From: Mycobacterium sp. ACS4331
Lineage (GTDB): Bacteria > Actinomycetota > Actinomycetes > Mycobacteriales > Mycobacteriaceae
Direction: 5' to 3'
Length of the DNA stretch: 64,000 nt
Assembly (NCBI RefSeq): GCF_001667265.1
Contig: NZ_LZHW01000013.1
Span: 175,393-239,392 of the forward strand
This document shows, piece after piece, positions 8,560 through 16,880 of the stretch. The notes beneath the pieces were generated by a model. It saw only the letters and a list, made by a program, of their open reading frames with translations, searched no databases and was not told the DNA's origin. Each line of letters begins with the position of its first letter. Position 1 is the stretch's first letter. The position numbers and the translations under genes were made by a program.

Positions 8560-9051
8560 CTAGCCAGTACGGATGTCGGCAACCAGGGCCTGCGTCATCT
8601 CGACGAGGTCCTGCGGCGCCAATGCCAGATCCAGCCCGCGCCGGCCAGCGCTGCACAGGATCTGCTCCCACTGCAGCGCCGAGGCGTCGATGACTGTCGG
8701 CAGTCTCTTTCGCTGGCCCAGCGGAGAGATGCCGCCCACGACGTAGCCCGTGGCGCGCTGCGCGTCGGCGGTGTCGGCCATCGTCGCCTTGGACGCCCCC
8801 AGCGCGGCCGCCGCGGCCTTCAGCGACAGCGTGGCCGGCACCGGGAGCACGGCGACGGCCAGGCCCTTGGGCAGCGCGATGACCAGCGTCTTGAAGACCT
8901 GTTCGGGCAGCACGCCATGGGACTTGGCGAGCTCGGTGACCGCCTCGGCGCCGAAGTTCGTGGTGCGCGGGTCGTGCTGGTAGGCGAGCACCTCGTGGGG
9001 GACGCCGGCCCTCACCAGGGCCGCGATCGCGGGGGTTGCTGCTTTGGCCAC
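8560..9051 (-). CDS. ybaK: YbaK-type aminoacyl-tRNA deacylase
   Basis: 163-residue YbaK/EbsC-fold protein; family members hydrolyse mischarged Cys-tRNA(Pro) or related species. Readable family segments are FGAEAVTELA, PEQVFKTLV, KAAAAALGASKATMAD and ATGYVVGGISPLGQRKRLP, the last being the conserved GGISP(F/L)G loop. The GTG start is supported by a TAGCCT hexamer six bases upstream on the minus strand (9058-9063), a leaderless arrangement common in mycobacteria. In M. tuberculosis the corresponding position carries two short annotations (Rv3224A/B), whereas here the frame is intact. It is co-directional with the downstream SDR. Confidence 0.9.
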   Translation of the reverse strand: MAKAATPAIAALVRAGVPHEVLAYQHDPRTTNFGAEAVTELAKSHGVLPEQVFKTLVIALPKGLAVAVLPVPATLSLKAAAAALGASKATMADTADAQRATGYVVGGISPLGQRKRLPTVIDASALQWEQILCSAGRRGLDLALAPQDLVEMTQALVADIRTG

Positions 9052-9057
9052 GGCGCA

Positions 9058-9063
9058 AGGCTA
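9058..9063 (-). promoter_or_regulatory. Leaderless-type -10 element for ybaK
   Basis: On the minus strand TAGCCT (TANNNT class) is followed by six bases and then the GTG start of ybaK, placing the expected transcription start at or next to the start codon. Confidence 0.45.
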
Positions 9064-9210
9064 GCGGCGGGCCGGCCGAGGAAATACCGCGGCCGCAGAT
9101 GCTGTTCTCACCTGCAGTCCCGCCCATGAAGGGCGAGTTTGTCGGTACACGGCCTTAGGATTGGGCAGATAGGGGAGACAGGTGGCACCTCAGATGAGCC
9201 TGCAATGCCT

Positions 9211-9234
9211 GGAAACTCCGACAGCGGCACAGTT
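9211..9234 (+). promoter_or_regulatory. Possible SigH-type autoregulatory promoter
   Basis: GGAAAC (9211-9216) and GTTGAC (9232-9237) resemble the GGAA ... GTT pattern of SigH-dependent promoters. The spacing is two or three bases shorter than the usual consensus. It is located about 75 bp before the preferred sigH start, as expected for the autoregulated sigH-rshA operon. Confidence 0.35.
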
Positions 9235-9310
9235 GACTGCGGCGTTCGGGTCAGTGGGGTCGGTTGGGATGAGCGGGTTCGCGGCGGTGGAAGGGACTGT
9301 GTCAGGCACG

Positions 9311-9961
9311 ATGACCGACTTGGATGACGTGGACGGCACGAGCGCGGTGGCGGCGCCGGAGGAGACCGACGCCGAACTGACCGCGCGGTTCGAGCGCGAT
9401 GCGATCCCGCTGCTCGATCAGCTCTACGGCGGTGCGCTGCGGATGACACGCAATCCCGCCGACGCCGAGGATCTGCTGCAGGAGACCATGGTCAAGGCGT
9501 ACGCCGGCTTCCGGTCATTCCGTGAGGGCACCAATCTGAAGGCCTGGCTGTACCGCATTCTGACCAACACCTACATCAACAGCTATCGCAAGAAACAGCG
9601 CCAGCCCGCGGAGTATCCGACCGACGAGATCACCGACTGGCAGCTGGCGGCCAACGCCGAGCACTCGTCGACCGGACTGCGCTCGGCTGAGGTCGAGGCG
9701 CTCGAGGCATTGCCAGACACCGAGATCAAGGCGGCGCTGCAGGCTCTGCCTGAGGATTTCCGGATGGCGGTTTACTATGCCGACGTCGAAGGTTTCCCGT
9801 ACAAGGAGATCGCGGAGATCATGGATACGCCGATCGGAACGGTGATGTCGCGGTTGCACCGCGGTCGTCGCCAACTGCGGGAACTGCTGACCGATGTCGC
9901 GAAGGATCGCGGTTTCATCCGGGGCCATCAACTCGACGAGGCCGAGGAGGTGTCGTCATGA
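9311..9961 (+). CDS. sigH: ECF sigma factor SigH (oxidative and heat stress)
   Basis: 216-residue ECF sigma factor controlling thioredoxin, mycoredoxin and heat-shock genes. Region 2 reads [23 protein letters not shown] and [17 protein letters not shown]; region 4 reads [42 protein letters not shown]. It is nearly identical to M. tuberculosis SigH as I recall it. The frame is open upstream, with ATGs at 9194 and 9269, but starting at 9311 (MTDLDDVDG) gives the family length and places the candidate promoter upstream instead of inside the gene. It overlaps rshA by 4 bp. Its anti-sigma factor follows directly. Confidence 0.95.
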   Translation: MTDLDDVDGTSAVAAPEETDAELTARFERDAIPLLDQLYGGALRMTRNPADAEDLLQETMVKAYAGFRSFREGTNLKAWLYRILTNTYINSYRKKQRQPAEYPTDEITDWQLAANAEHSSTGLRSAEVEALEALPDTEIKAALQALPEDFRMAVYYADVEGFPYKEIAEIMDTPIGTVMSRLHRGRRQLRELLTDVAKDRGFIRGHQLDEAEEVSS

Positions 9962-10260
9962 GCGCTGCGGACAATGACCGCTGGCAGCCCCCGGTGGGCC
10001 CCGTCGACCCTGAGCATCCCGAATGCGCCGCGGTGATCGCCGAGGTGTGGACGCTGCTCGACGGTGAATGCACCGAGGACACGCGGGAGAAGCTCCAGCA
10101 TCATCTCGACGAGTGCCCGGCGTGCCTGCGCTACTACGGCGTCGAGGAGCGGATCAAGAAGCTCGTCGCGAATAAGTGCAGCGGGGAGAAGGCACCCGAG
10201 GGACTGCGTCAGCGGTTGCAGCTGGAGATCAGCCGCACCACCATCATCCGTCACAGCTGA
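9958..10260 (+). CDS. rshA: Anti-sigma factor RshA (zinc-associated, redox sensing)
   Basis: 100-residue ZAS-family anti-sigma factor that holds SigH inactive until oxidation or phosphorylation releases it. The metal/redox motif H49-x3-C53-x2-C56 (HLDECPAC) is intact, preceded by the conserved [10 protein letters not shown] helix. The start ATG overlaps the sigH stop (ATGA), ensuring stoichiometric synthesis. It ends with RTTIIRHS just before a stem-loop. No membrane segment is present, so it acts in the cytosol. Confidence 0.95.
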   Translation: MSAADNDRWQPPVGPVDPEHPECAAVIAEVWTLLDGECTEDTREKLQHHLDECPACLRYYGVEERIKKLVANKCSGEKAPEGLRQRLQLEISRTTIIRHS

Positions 10261-10274
10261 GGCGGCCTCCCGCG

Positions 10275-10302
10275 CTCACGGGCCGCCTGCGCGGCCTGTG
10301 AG
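10275..10302 (+). terminator. Stem-loop after rshA
   Basis: A 12-bp stem (one G-U pair) with a 4-base loop lies 15 bp after the rshA stop. It is not followed by a T-run, like many mycobacterial terminators. Confidence 0.5.
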
Positions 10303-10315
10303 GGCACCCACCATA

Positions 10316-10352
10316 CAAAAGACCGCCCGGCTCCATGAGAGCTCGGGCGGTC
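10316..10352 (-). terminator. Terminator of the bL37 gene
   Basis: GACCGCCCG (10321-10329) pairs with CGGGCGGTC (10344-10352), with an inner GCTC/GAGC arm. On the minus strand the stem is followed by TTTTG, so it is an intrinsic terminator for the small ribosomal protein gene reading leftward. Confidence 0.65.
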
Positions 10353-10367
10353 TGCGTATCAGCAGGC

Positions 10368-10442
10368 TCAGGCGTTGGGACGCTTGCCGTGGTTGGCCTT
10401 GCTGTGCTTGCGGTCACGCTTCTTCCGGCCGCGCTTGGCCAT
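10368..10442 (-). CDS. 50S ribosomal protein bL37 (24 residues)
   Basis: A 24-residue, extremely basic peptide: MAKRGRKKRDRKHSKANHGK followed by RPNA. This matches the small actinobacterial protein bL37 found in mycobacterial large ribosomal subunits by cryo-EM. It would be missed by a 60-residue cut-off. The ATG has a near-perfect ribosome binding site (GGAGGTAAT, minus strand, about 10443-10453), and an intrinsic terminator follows, so the gene is a self-contained transcription unit between rshA and TB7.3. The family assignment is from memory of the sequence; the coding potential is visible directly. Confidence 0.88.
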   Translation of the reverse strand: MAKRGRKKRDRKHSKANHGKRPNA

Positions 10443-10623
10443 GTCATTACCTCCGGTGTCAGATGTCGAATTCGGGACGGACCCGAACAGCGTTGGTCCC
10501 ATTGTCTCATGTCCGCGGGGGTGCTCTGCCCCGCGGGCAACACAAGGGCAGGTGTCGGGCGGTCCAGGCCGGGGTTGTGGTTCGATAAGGCGTCAACAGC
10601 CCTGGATCGGTGATGAGGTGAAG

Positions 10624-10839
10624 ATGGCCGAGGATGTTCGCGCAGAGATCGTTGCCAGCGTGCTCGAAGTGGTGGTGAGCGAGGGCGACCAGATCAGCGA
10701 GGGCGACACCGTGGTGCTGCTGGAGTCCATGAAGATGGAGATCCCGGTGCTGGCCGAGGCGGCAGGCACCGTCACGAAGGTCAACGTGGCCGTGGGTGAC
10801 GTCATCCAGGCCGGCGACCTCATCGCCGTGATCAGCTAG
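10624..10839 (+). CDS. Biotinylated protein TB7.3 (biotin carboxyl carrier-like)
   Basis: 71-residue stand-alone biotinyl/lipoyl domain. The modification motif LLESMKMEIPV places the biotinylated lysine at residue 37; the half-barrel repeats (VSEGDQISEGD and VAVGDVIQAGD) flank it. It is almost identical to M. tuberculosis Rv3221c (TB7.3). The ATG at 10624 has a GATGAGGTG ribosome binding site; no carboxylase gene is adjacent, so the partner carboxylase is unknown or encoded elsewhere. It precedes pdtaS by 7 bp and is likely co-transcribed with it. Confidence 0.93.
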   Translation: MAEDVRAEIVASVLEVVVSEGDQISEGDTVVLLESMKMEIPVLAEAAGTVTKVNVAVGDVIQAGDLIAVIS

Positions 10840-10846
10840 TCCGCGA

Positions 10847-12346
10847 GTGTCCACACTCGGTGAGCTCCTCGCGGAGCACACCGTGCTGCCCGGCGATGCG
10901 GTCGACCATCTGCACGCCGTGGTCAGCGAATGGCAGCTTCTGGCGGATCTGTCGTTCGCCGACTATCTGATGTGGGTGCGCCGCGACGACGGCGACCTGG
11001 TGTGCGTGGCGCAGTGCAGGCCCAACACCGCGCCGACGGTCCTGCTCAGCGATGCGGTCGGCACGACGGCGTCGGCCGACGAGCTTCCCCTGGTGGTCGC
11101 GGCGTTTCAGTCCGGAGTGATCGGCCGCGAGGACGACCCCGGCCCGACGCTGTCCGTGCGGCCGATGGGCCTCAACATCGAGGCCGTGCCGGTCAAGCAC
11201 GGCCAGACCGTGGTGGCCGTGCTGACGCATCAGACCGCGCTGGCCGCGATGCGGCTGTCCAGCCCGCTGGAACAGGCCTACCTGGACTGTGCCGGTGACC
11301 TGGTGCTCATGCTGTCGGAGGGCACGTTCCCCAATGTCGGCGACCTCGCGATGTCACGGTCGAGTCCCCGGGTGGGGGACGGGTTCATCAGGCTGGACGG
11401 CAACGGGGACATCGCGTTCGCGAGCCCCAACGCCCTGTCGGCCTACCACCGGATGGGGCTCACATCTGAACTCGAGGGGCACAACCTGGTCGCGATCACG
11501 CGGCCGCTGATCTCTGACCCGTTCGAGGCGCAGGAGCTCGCCGAGCACGTCCGGGACTCGATCGCGGGCGGGTCGAGCATGCGGATGGAGGTCGACGCCG
11601 GGGGAGCCGCCGTGCTGTTGCGCACGATCCCGCTGGTCGCCCACGGCGCGCCCGCAGGTGCGGCGGTCCTGATCCGGGACGTCACCGAGGTCAAGCGGCG
11701 TGATCGGGCGCTGCTGAGCAAGGACGCCACGATCCGTGAGATCCACCACCGGGTGAAGAACAACCTGCAGACGGTCGCGGCGCTGCTGCGGTTGCAGGCC
11801 CGTCGGACCAACAATGCCGAGAGCCGCGAAGCCCTCATGGAGTCGGTGCGCCGCGTCACCTCGATCGCCCTGGTGCACGACGCGTTGTCGATGTCGGTCG
11901 ATGAGGAGGTCAACCTCGATCAGGTGATCGACCGCATCCTGCCGATCATGAACGATGTCGCGTCCGTGGACGCTCCGATCAAGATCACCCGCGAGGGTGC
12001 GCTCGGAGTGCTCGACGCCGACCGGGCGACCGCGCTGATCATGGTGGTCACCGAATTGGTGCAGAACGCGCTGGAACATGCCTTCGACCCGGGGGCGACA
12101 CGGGGTTCGGTGACCATTCGCGCGGAGCGGTCAGCCCGCTGGCTCGATGTCGTGGTGCATGACGACGGTCGCGGCCTGCCTGCCGGGTTCAGCCTCGAGA
12201 AGTCCGACCGCCTGGGCCTTCAGATCGTGCGGACGCTGGTGTCCGCGGAACTCGACGGATCACTGGGCATGCATGACGTGCCCGAAGGAGGCACCGACGT
12301 GGTGCTGCGGGTGCCCATCGGACGACGGTCCCGCCTGTCGCAGTGA
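10847..12346 (+). CDS. pdtaS: Sensor histidine kinase PdtaS
   Basis: 499-residue cytosolic histidine kinase of the HisKA_2/HWE type (Rv3220c family), which phosphorylates the RNA-binding antiterminator PdtaR, encoded elsewhere. Layout: N-terminal GAF-like domain (about 1-150), PAS domain (about 175-290), dimerisation/phosphoacceptor segment REIHHRVKNNLQTVAALLRLQ with the acceptor His, then the ATPase domain with N box ELVQNALEHAF, G1 VHDDGRGLP and G2 GLQIVRTLV. No transmembrane segments are seen. The GTG start follows TB7.3 closely. A strong hairpin ends the unit against whiB1. Confidence 0.94.
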   Translation: MSTLGELLAEHTVLPGDAVDHLHAVVSEWQLLADLSFADYLMWVRRDDGDLVCVAQCRPNTAPTVLLSDAVGTTASADELPLVVAAFQSGVIGREDDPGPTLSVRPMGLNIEAVPVKHGQTVVAVLTHQTALAAMRLSSPLEQAYLDCAGDLVLMLSEGTFPNVGDLAMSRSSPRVGDGFIRLDGNGDIAFASPNALSAYHRMGLTSELEGHNLVAITRPLISDPFEAQELAEHVRDSIAGGSSMRMEVDAGGAAVLLRTIPLVAHGAPAGAAVLIRDVTEVKRRDRALLSKDATIREIHHRVKNNLQTVAALLRLQARRTNNAESREALMESVRRVTSIALVHDALSMSVDEEVNLDQVIDRILPIMNDVASVDAPIKITREGALGVLDADRATALIMVVTELVQNALEHAFDPGATRGSVTIRAERSARWLDVVVHDDGRGLPAGFSLEKSDRLGLQIVRTLVSAELDGSLGMHDVPEGGTDVVLRVPIGRRSRLSQ

Positions 12347-12353
12347 CCCTGAA

Positions 12354-12393
12354 CATGACGAAGGCCCCGGCGGTTGCCGGGGCCTTCGTCATG
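12354..12393. terminator. Bidirectional hairpin terminator between pdtaS and whiB1
   Basis: A perfect 18-bp inverted repeat (12354-12371 with 12376-12393) around the loop GGTT, located between two converging genes. There is no T-run on either side, but stem strength is very high. Confidence 0.75.
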
Positions 12394-12403
12394 TCTGCGC
12401 TGC

Positions 12404-12658
12404 TCAGACGCCGGTACGGGTCCGGGTGCGCGCATTGCGTCGCTTGAGGGCGCGACGCTCGTCCTCGCTCATGCCGCCCCACACGCCGGCGTCCTGACCC
12501 GACTCGAGCGCCCAGCTGAGGCACTCGGTGGTCACCGGACAGCGGTTGCAGACGAGCTTCGCGTCAGCGATCTGCGCGAGCGCCGGGCCGCTGTTCCCAA
12601 CCGGGAAGAACAGCTCCGGATCCTCATCACGACAGACCGCCTTGTGGCGCCAATCCAT
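12404..12658 (-). CDS. whiB1: Transcriptional regulator WhiB1 (Fe-S, nitric oxide sensing)
   Basis: 84-residue Wbl protein with cysteines at 9, 37, 40 and 46 (AVCRDEDP, LVCNRCPVTTEC) as [4Fe-4S] ligands, the turn motif GVWGGMSEDERRALKRR and a basic tail RTRTRT for DNA binding. WhiB1 is an essential, NO-sensitive regulator that contacts sigma region 4. The start has a GGAG site 10 bases upstream. The 244-bp upstream region contains a CRP-like site. Convergent with pdtaS, as in M. tuberculosis. Confidence 0.96.
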   Translation of the reverse strand: MDWRHKAVCRDEDPELFFPVGNSGPALAQIADAKLVCNRCPVTTECLSWALESGQDAGVWGGMSEDERRALKRRNARTRTRTGV

Positions 12659-12801
12659 GGCAATTACTCCTTACTTGGGCGCGCAGCAAAACGCGCCAAT
12701 CTTTTTTGTCTTCGGCTGTCAACACGTGCACCGAATGTTTCTGCACTGTTGCATCTGATCGTTCCAGAGGCTGGACAGATGTCAATAGGACTCAGTTAAC
12801 A

Positions 12802-12817
12802 CGTGGGCAATGTCACT
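12802..12817 (-). promoter_or_regulatory. CRP-like binding site upstream of whiB1
   Basis: Read on the minus strand the site is AGTGACATTGCCCACG, i.e. GTG-N8-CAC. It matches the documented M. tuberculosis whiB1 CRP site (recalled as AGTGAGATAGCCCACG) at 14 of 16 positions. It lies about 145-160 bp before the whiB1 start. Confidence 0.6.
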
Positions 12818-12902
12818 GCCGGGGGCAGTTTCCCGCGCCCTCACCCCGTTGTACTACACTCATACCCATCTGCGCCCTAAATCATCACAGATGAAAGCAT
12901 TA

Positions 12903-13883
12903 TCACAGTTCAGGGGCGGTTTCCCCAGGTGGCGCCACAACACTCAAAGCGTCAGAGACTGACGCAAAAGTCATAGTTTCCCGCTCGCCGAGAAAATCCC
13001 CGTCAATTTGGGTCGCGACCGGCGTGTCGCTCGTCACCCGCACCCACGACACGTTGTCGTCACGAATCAGATGTTTGGCAGCAATCTTCGGCCGCTTCGA
13101 CAACATCTGGCGGACCAGACCCAGATTGCGCCATACGTTCATGCTTGTGGTCGCGAACACACCCAGGCCCCCTTCGAAGCGGCAGTCCGGGTTGGTCCAG
13201 ACCGGCCTGTTGTTGGCGTAGGTCCACGGGCTGGAGTTCGACACGAACACGAAGTGCACGCCGGTGACGGGCTCGCGGTCCCGCAGGTGCAGTGTGAGCC
13301 TGGGCTCTCGCCTGGCGCTGCGCAGCACCGCGGGCACCGCGACCCTGATGTAGCGGCCGGCTGAGACGCCCTTACCGCTGCGTTTCCCCGATCGATGGGC
13401 CTCGACGGCCGCGACCACCTCGCCGTCGACGCCCAACCCGGCGGTGAACACGGCCCAGCGCTCACCGCAGTCCATCAGGTTGATGCGACGCCAACTGCGG
13501 TCGGGACCGTGCTCGCTGAGCAGGTCCACCAGCAGGTTCGTCGCCTCGACCGGGTCGGCGGGAATGCCCAGTGACCGGGCGAAGACGTTGGCCGAGCCGC
13601 CGGGGACCACCGCGACCGCGGGGACGCGACGCAGGGGCGGCAGCGGACCCGGCTTGCCCAGCATGCCGTTGACCACTTCGTTCACGGTGCCGTCGCCGCC
13701 GTGGACGATCACCACGTCCACGCCGTCGGCGGCGGCCTTCTCGGCGATCTCGCTCGCGTGGCCGCGGTGATTCGTGTGCTCGACGGTCAGCCGTACCCGG
13801 CTTTCCAGGGCGTGCGCCAGAAGGTCGCGGCCCGCAGCGGTGGTGGAGGTGGCATTGGGGTTCACGATCAGCACGGCACGCAC
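12903..13883 (-). CDS. Diacylglycerol/sphingosine kinase-family protein (Rv3218-like)
   Basis: 326-residue lipid kinase of the DAGK catalytic fold. The nucleotide-binding motif VIVHGGDGTVNEVVNG and the VVPGGSANVFARSLGIP strand are diagnostic. VRAVLIVNPNAT at the N-terminus is the usual first beta strand, supporting the GTG start at 13883 over the longer frame from 13946. TAGGCT lies 8 bases before the GTG on the minus strand, suggesting a nearly leaderless transcript. The lipid substrate is not known. It is the last gene of the conserved block before the aromatic catabolism island. Confidence 0.88.
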   Translation of the reverse strand: MRAVLIVNPNATSTTAAGRDLLAHALESRVRLTVEHTNHRGHASEIAEKAAADGVDVVIVHGGDGTVNEVVNGMLGKPGPLPPLRRVPAVAVVPGGSANVFARSLGIPADPVEATNLLVDLLSEHGPDRSWRRINLMDCGERWAVFTAGLGVDGEVVAAVEAHRSGKRSGKGVSAGRYIRVAVPAVLRSARREPRLTLHLRDREPVTGVHFVFVSNSSPWTYANNRPVWTNPDCRFEGGLGVFATTSMNVWRNLGLVRQMLSKRPKIAAKHLIRDDNVSWVRVTSDTPVATQIDGDFLGERETMTFASVSDALSVVAPPGETAPEL

Positions 13884-13954
13884 GAGTTCCGAGCCTAGGG
13901 GGCAGCCCAACCCAGCGCGAACACGCGCGCGGCGCGGAATCCGCACCGCGGCGG

Positions 13955-14836
13955 TCAGGCGATGGCCCGCAGGACCGTCAGCGCCCGTTCGACCAGCGGC
14001 GTCGACGCGGACTCCAACCGGGCCGCCAGCAGGTCGATGCCGAGGTGGTCCGGCCCCAGGGGTACGTACCGCACGCCGGCGATATCGAGGGAAGCGGTCG
14101 GTTCGGGCACGACGGCCACCCCGAGTCCTGCGGCGACCCAGGTCACCAGCGTCGAGGTCTCCCTCACCTCATGCCGCACCTGGGCGACGAATCCGGCGTC
14201 GGCGCAGACGGCCGTGAGGACACTGTTCATCACTGAGAGCCCATGGCCGGTGTGGGCGATGAAGTGTTCGTGGCGCAGGTCGGCGGCCCGCAGCTGATCC
14301 CGCCCGGCCAGGTGGTGCCCGGCGGGCACCGCGACCAGCAGGCGGTCGCGGCGGATGGTCTCGGTCAGCACGCCCTCCCGCTCGGCGGGCGGGCGCAGCA
14401 GGGCCAGGTCGATCTCTCCCGAGGTGAGGGCCGCGAGCTGGGCGGGTGCCAGCATCTCCCCGCGAACGCTGACCTCGACATCGGGCAGCGTTTCCCCCAG
14501 CGCCCGGACCAGTGAGGGCAGCAGCGAGTAGGTGGCCGACCCCACACAGCCGATCGACAGCTGACCCTCGGTGCCGTCGGCGATGCGGCGGGCCGCGGCC
14601 CCGGCGTCGTCGACGGCGTCGAGGATCTTCACCACCCGGGTCAGGTAGTCCTGGCCGGCCGGGGTGAGCTCCACACTGCGCGTGGTCCGCACAAGCAGGG
14701 TGGTCCCGAGTTCGCGCTCGAGCTGGCGGATCTGCTGGGACAGCGGCGGCTGCGCGATGTGCAGCCTCTGTGCGGCACGGCCGAAGTGCAGTTCCTCGGC
14801 GACGGCGCGGAAGTACCGCAGATGCCTCAACTCCAT
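13955..14836 (-). CDS. LysR-type regulator of the pca genes
   Basis: 293-residue LysR regulator. The wHTH occupies residues 1-60 (MELRHLRYFRAVAEELHFGR, SQQIRQLERELGTTLLVRTT), followed by the two-lobed effector domain. It is transcribed divergently from pcaF across a 77-bp gap that contains overlapping ATAG/CTAT palindromes, which is typical for activation of the divergent operon in response to a pathway intermediate such as muconate or 3-oxoadipate. The N-terminal half is close in sequence to the second LysR at 26222, so the two are probably paralogues with related effectors. Confidence 0.9.
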   Translation of the reverse strand: MELRHLRYFRAVAEELHFGRAAQRLHIAQPPLSQQIRQLERELGTTLLVRTTRSVELTPAGQDYLTRVVKILDAVDDAGAAARRIADGTEGQLSIGCVGSATYSLLPSLVRALGETLPDVEVSVRGEMLAPAQLAALTSGEIDLALLRPPAEREGVLTETIRRDRLLVAVPAGHHLAGRDQLRAADLRHEHFIAHTGHGLSVMNSVLTAVCADAGFVAQVRHEVRETSTLVTWVAAGLGVAVVPEPTASLDIAGVRYVPLGPDHLGIDLLAARLESASTPLVERALTVLRAIA

Positions 14837-14846
14837 AATTAGGACT

Positions 14847-14862
14847 CTATAGCTATCAATAG
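14847..14862. promoter_or_regulatory. LysR operator candidate in lysR-pcaF gap
   Basis: CTATAGCTATCAATAG contains two overlapping inverted repeats, ATAGCTAT (14849-14856) and CTAT-N2-ATAG (14853-14862), immediately upstream of the regulator start and facing pcaF. This fits a LysR recognition region. Confidence 0.5.
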
Positions 14863-14913
14863 CGTCAATCTAAGTACTTCCACATATGGAGCAGGCGCCC
14901 TACGGTCGAAACC

Positions 14914-16125
14914 ATGGACGTTGTGATCTGCAGCCCGATCCGCACCCCCGTCGGCCGAATGGGCGGGGCTCTCGCGAGTCTGACGGCGGCGGAGCTGGCC
15001 ACGACCGCGCTGCGCGAACTGGTGGCCCGCACCGGTCTGGGCGAGAACGACGTCGACGACGTCATCCTGGGCAACGGTTATGCCAGCGGTGAGGCCCCCG
15101 CCCTCGGGCGCATCGCGGCACTCGACGCCGGCCTCGGCACGGCCGTGCCCGGACTGCAGATCGACCGCCGCTGCGGTTCGGGCCTGCAGGCGGTGCTCTA
15201 CGCCGCGGGCCAGGTGGCCACCGGAGCGGCCCGGGTGATCGTCGCAGGCGGCGCCGAGTCGATGTCCAACGTCGAGCACTACGCCCTCGGCCTGCGCACC
15301 GGCGTGCGCCAAGGTGGCGTCGCGCTGCTGGACCGGCTGGATCGGGCCCGCGAAACCGCAGGCGGGACAACGCATCCCATCGCCGGCGGGATGATCGAAA
15401 CCGCCGAGAACCTGCGCCGTGAGTACGGCATCGACCGCGCCGAGCAGGACGAACTCGCGGTGCGCTCCCACCACCGTGCGGTGGCCGCGCACGAGGCCGG
15501 CCGCTTCGCCGACGAGATGATCCCCATCACCGTTGCCGGCCCGCGCGGTGCGCCCGACGTCGTCGTGGATCGTGACGAACACCCGCGCGCCGACATCAGC
15601 ACGGAGCGGCTGGGGCGGCTGCGCGCGATCCGCGCCAGCGTCGACCCCGAATCCACGGTCACCGCGGGCAACGCCTCGGGGCAGAACGACGGCGCCGCGC
15701 TGTGCGTGGTCACCACCAGGGCCGAGGCCGACCGCCGGGGCCTGGTCCCGATGCTGGCCCTGCGCTCGTGGGCGGTGTCGGGGTGTGCCCCCGAGCGCAT
15801 GGGCATCGGCCCGGTCGGTGCCACCGCGGCCGCGCTGGACCGGGCGGGGCTGGGCCTGGACGACATCGACCTGATCGAACTCAACGAAGCCTTCGCCGCC
15901 CAGGTCCTCGCCGTGCTGGCGGAGTGGAAGCTCGACCCAGAAGACGACAGGCTCAACCCCAACGGGTCCGGAATCTCCCTGGGGCACCCCATCGGCGCCA
16001 CCGGGGCCCGCATCCTGGCCACCGCCGCATACGAGGCGCACCGCCGCGATGCCCGCCATGTGCTGGAGACCATGTGCGTCGGCGGTGGGCAGGGCCTGGC
16101 CGCGGTCTTCGAGGTCGTCCGATGA
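14914..16125 (+). CDS. pcaF: 3-oxoadipyl-CoA thiolase PcaF
   Basis: 403-residue thiolase that cleaves 3-oxoadipyl-CoA to succinyl-CoA and acetyl-CoA, the last step of the beta-ketoadipate pathway. Catalytic segments are DRRCGSGLQAV (acyl-enzyme Cys), LNEAFAAQ, GHPIGATGARI (His) and MCVGGGQG (second Cys). It is the first gene of a plus-strand operon with pcaD, pcaI and pcaJ, each overlapping the next by 4 bp. The start at 14914 lacks a clear ribosome binding site. General acetyl-CoA acetyltransferases look similar; the operon context decides the assignment. Confidence 0.92.
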   Translation: MDVVICSPIRTPVGRMGGALASLTAAELATTALRELVARTGLGENDVDDVILGNGYASGEAPALGRIAALDAGLGTAVPGLQIDRRCGSGLQAVLYAAGQVATGAARVIVAGGAESMSNVEHYALGLRTGVRQGGVALLDRLDRARETAGGTTHPIAGGMIETAENLRREYGIDRAEQDELAVRSHHRAVAAHEAGRFADEMIPITVAGPRGAPDVVVDRDEHPRADISTERLGRLRAIRASVDPESTVTAGNASGQNDGAALCVVTTRAEADRRGLVPMLALRSWAVSGCAPERMGIGPVGATAAALDRAGLGLDDIDLIELNEAFAAQVLAVLAEWKLDPEDDRLNPNGSGISLGHPIGATGARILATAAYEAHRRDARHVLETMCVGGGQGLAAVFEVVR

Positions 16126-16880
16126 GCGCCGCCGAGGTGCACGCCGTCGTGACCGGCCGGGCGGACGGGCCCGTCGTCGTCCTGGCCAACTCGCTGGGCG
16201 CGACCCATCACATGTGGGATGCCCAACTCGACATGCTCAACGAACGGTTTCGGGTGGTGCGCTATGACACCCGCGGCCACGGCGCATCCCCGGTCCCCGA
16301 CGGGCCCTACTCGATCGACGACCTGGCCGACGACGTCGTCGGCCTGCTCGACCGGCTCGGCGTCGAACGCGCGCACCTGGTCGGGTTGTCGCTGGGCGGT
16401 ATGACGGCCATGCGCGTGGCCGCCCGCAATCCCGAACGCGTCGATCGCATGGTTGTGCTGTGCACCGCCGCATACCTGCCGCCCGCGCACGGCTGGTCAC
16501 AGCGCGCCGCGACGGTGCGCGCCGACGGGGCGGGCGCGGTGGCCGAGGCCGTGGTGCAGCGTTGGTTCAGCCAGGACTTCGACGGCGCCCTAACTTACTG
16601 GCGCGACATGGTGGCCGGCACACCGGCCGAAGGCTACGCCGCCTGCTGTGAGGCCATCGCCGAACTCGACCTGCGCCAAGACCTTTCGGCCATCACCGCC
16701 CCCACCCTGGCCATCGCCGGGGCCGACGACCCCGCAACCCCGCCCGCTCGACTCGAAGAGATCGTCGCCGCGGTTCCCGGCTCCCGGCTGCTGGTGGTCG
16801 AGCACGCCGCGCACCTGGCCAACGCCGAACAACCCGGCGTCGTCACCGCCGCACTGATCGAACACCTGGAGCACTCATGA
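16122..16880 (+). CDS. pcaD: 3-oxoadipate enol-lactonase PcaD
   Basis: 252-residue alpha/beta hydrolase that opens 3-oxoadipate enol-lactone to 3-oxoadipate. The N-terminal [15 protein letters not shown] and [12 protein letters not shown], the nucleophile elbow [11 protein letters not shown] and the closing [13 protein letters not shown] (catalytic His) are typical of PcaD. Start and stop overlap neighbours (ATGA). This gene links the catBAC products (made on the far side of the island) to the CoA-transferase and thiolase encoded around it. Confidence 0.93.
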   Translation: MSAAEVHAVVTGRADGPVVVLANSLGATHHMWDAQLDMLNERFRVVRYDTRGHGASPVPDGPYSIDDLADDVVGLLDRLGVERAHLVGLSLGGMTAMRVAARNPERVDRMVVLCTAAYLPPAHGWSQRAATVRADGAGAVAEAVVQRWFSQDFDGALTYWRDMVAGTPAEGYAACCEAIAELDLRQDLSAITAPTLAIAGADDPATPPARLEEIVAAVPGSRLLVVEHAAHLANAEQPGVVTAALIEHLEHS

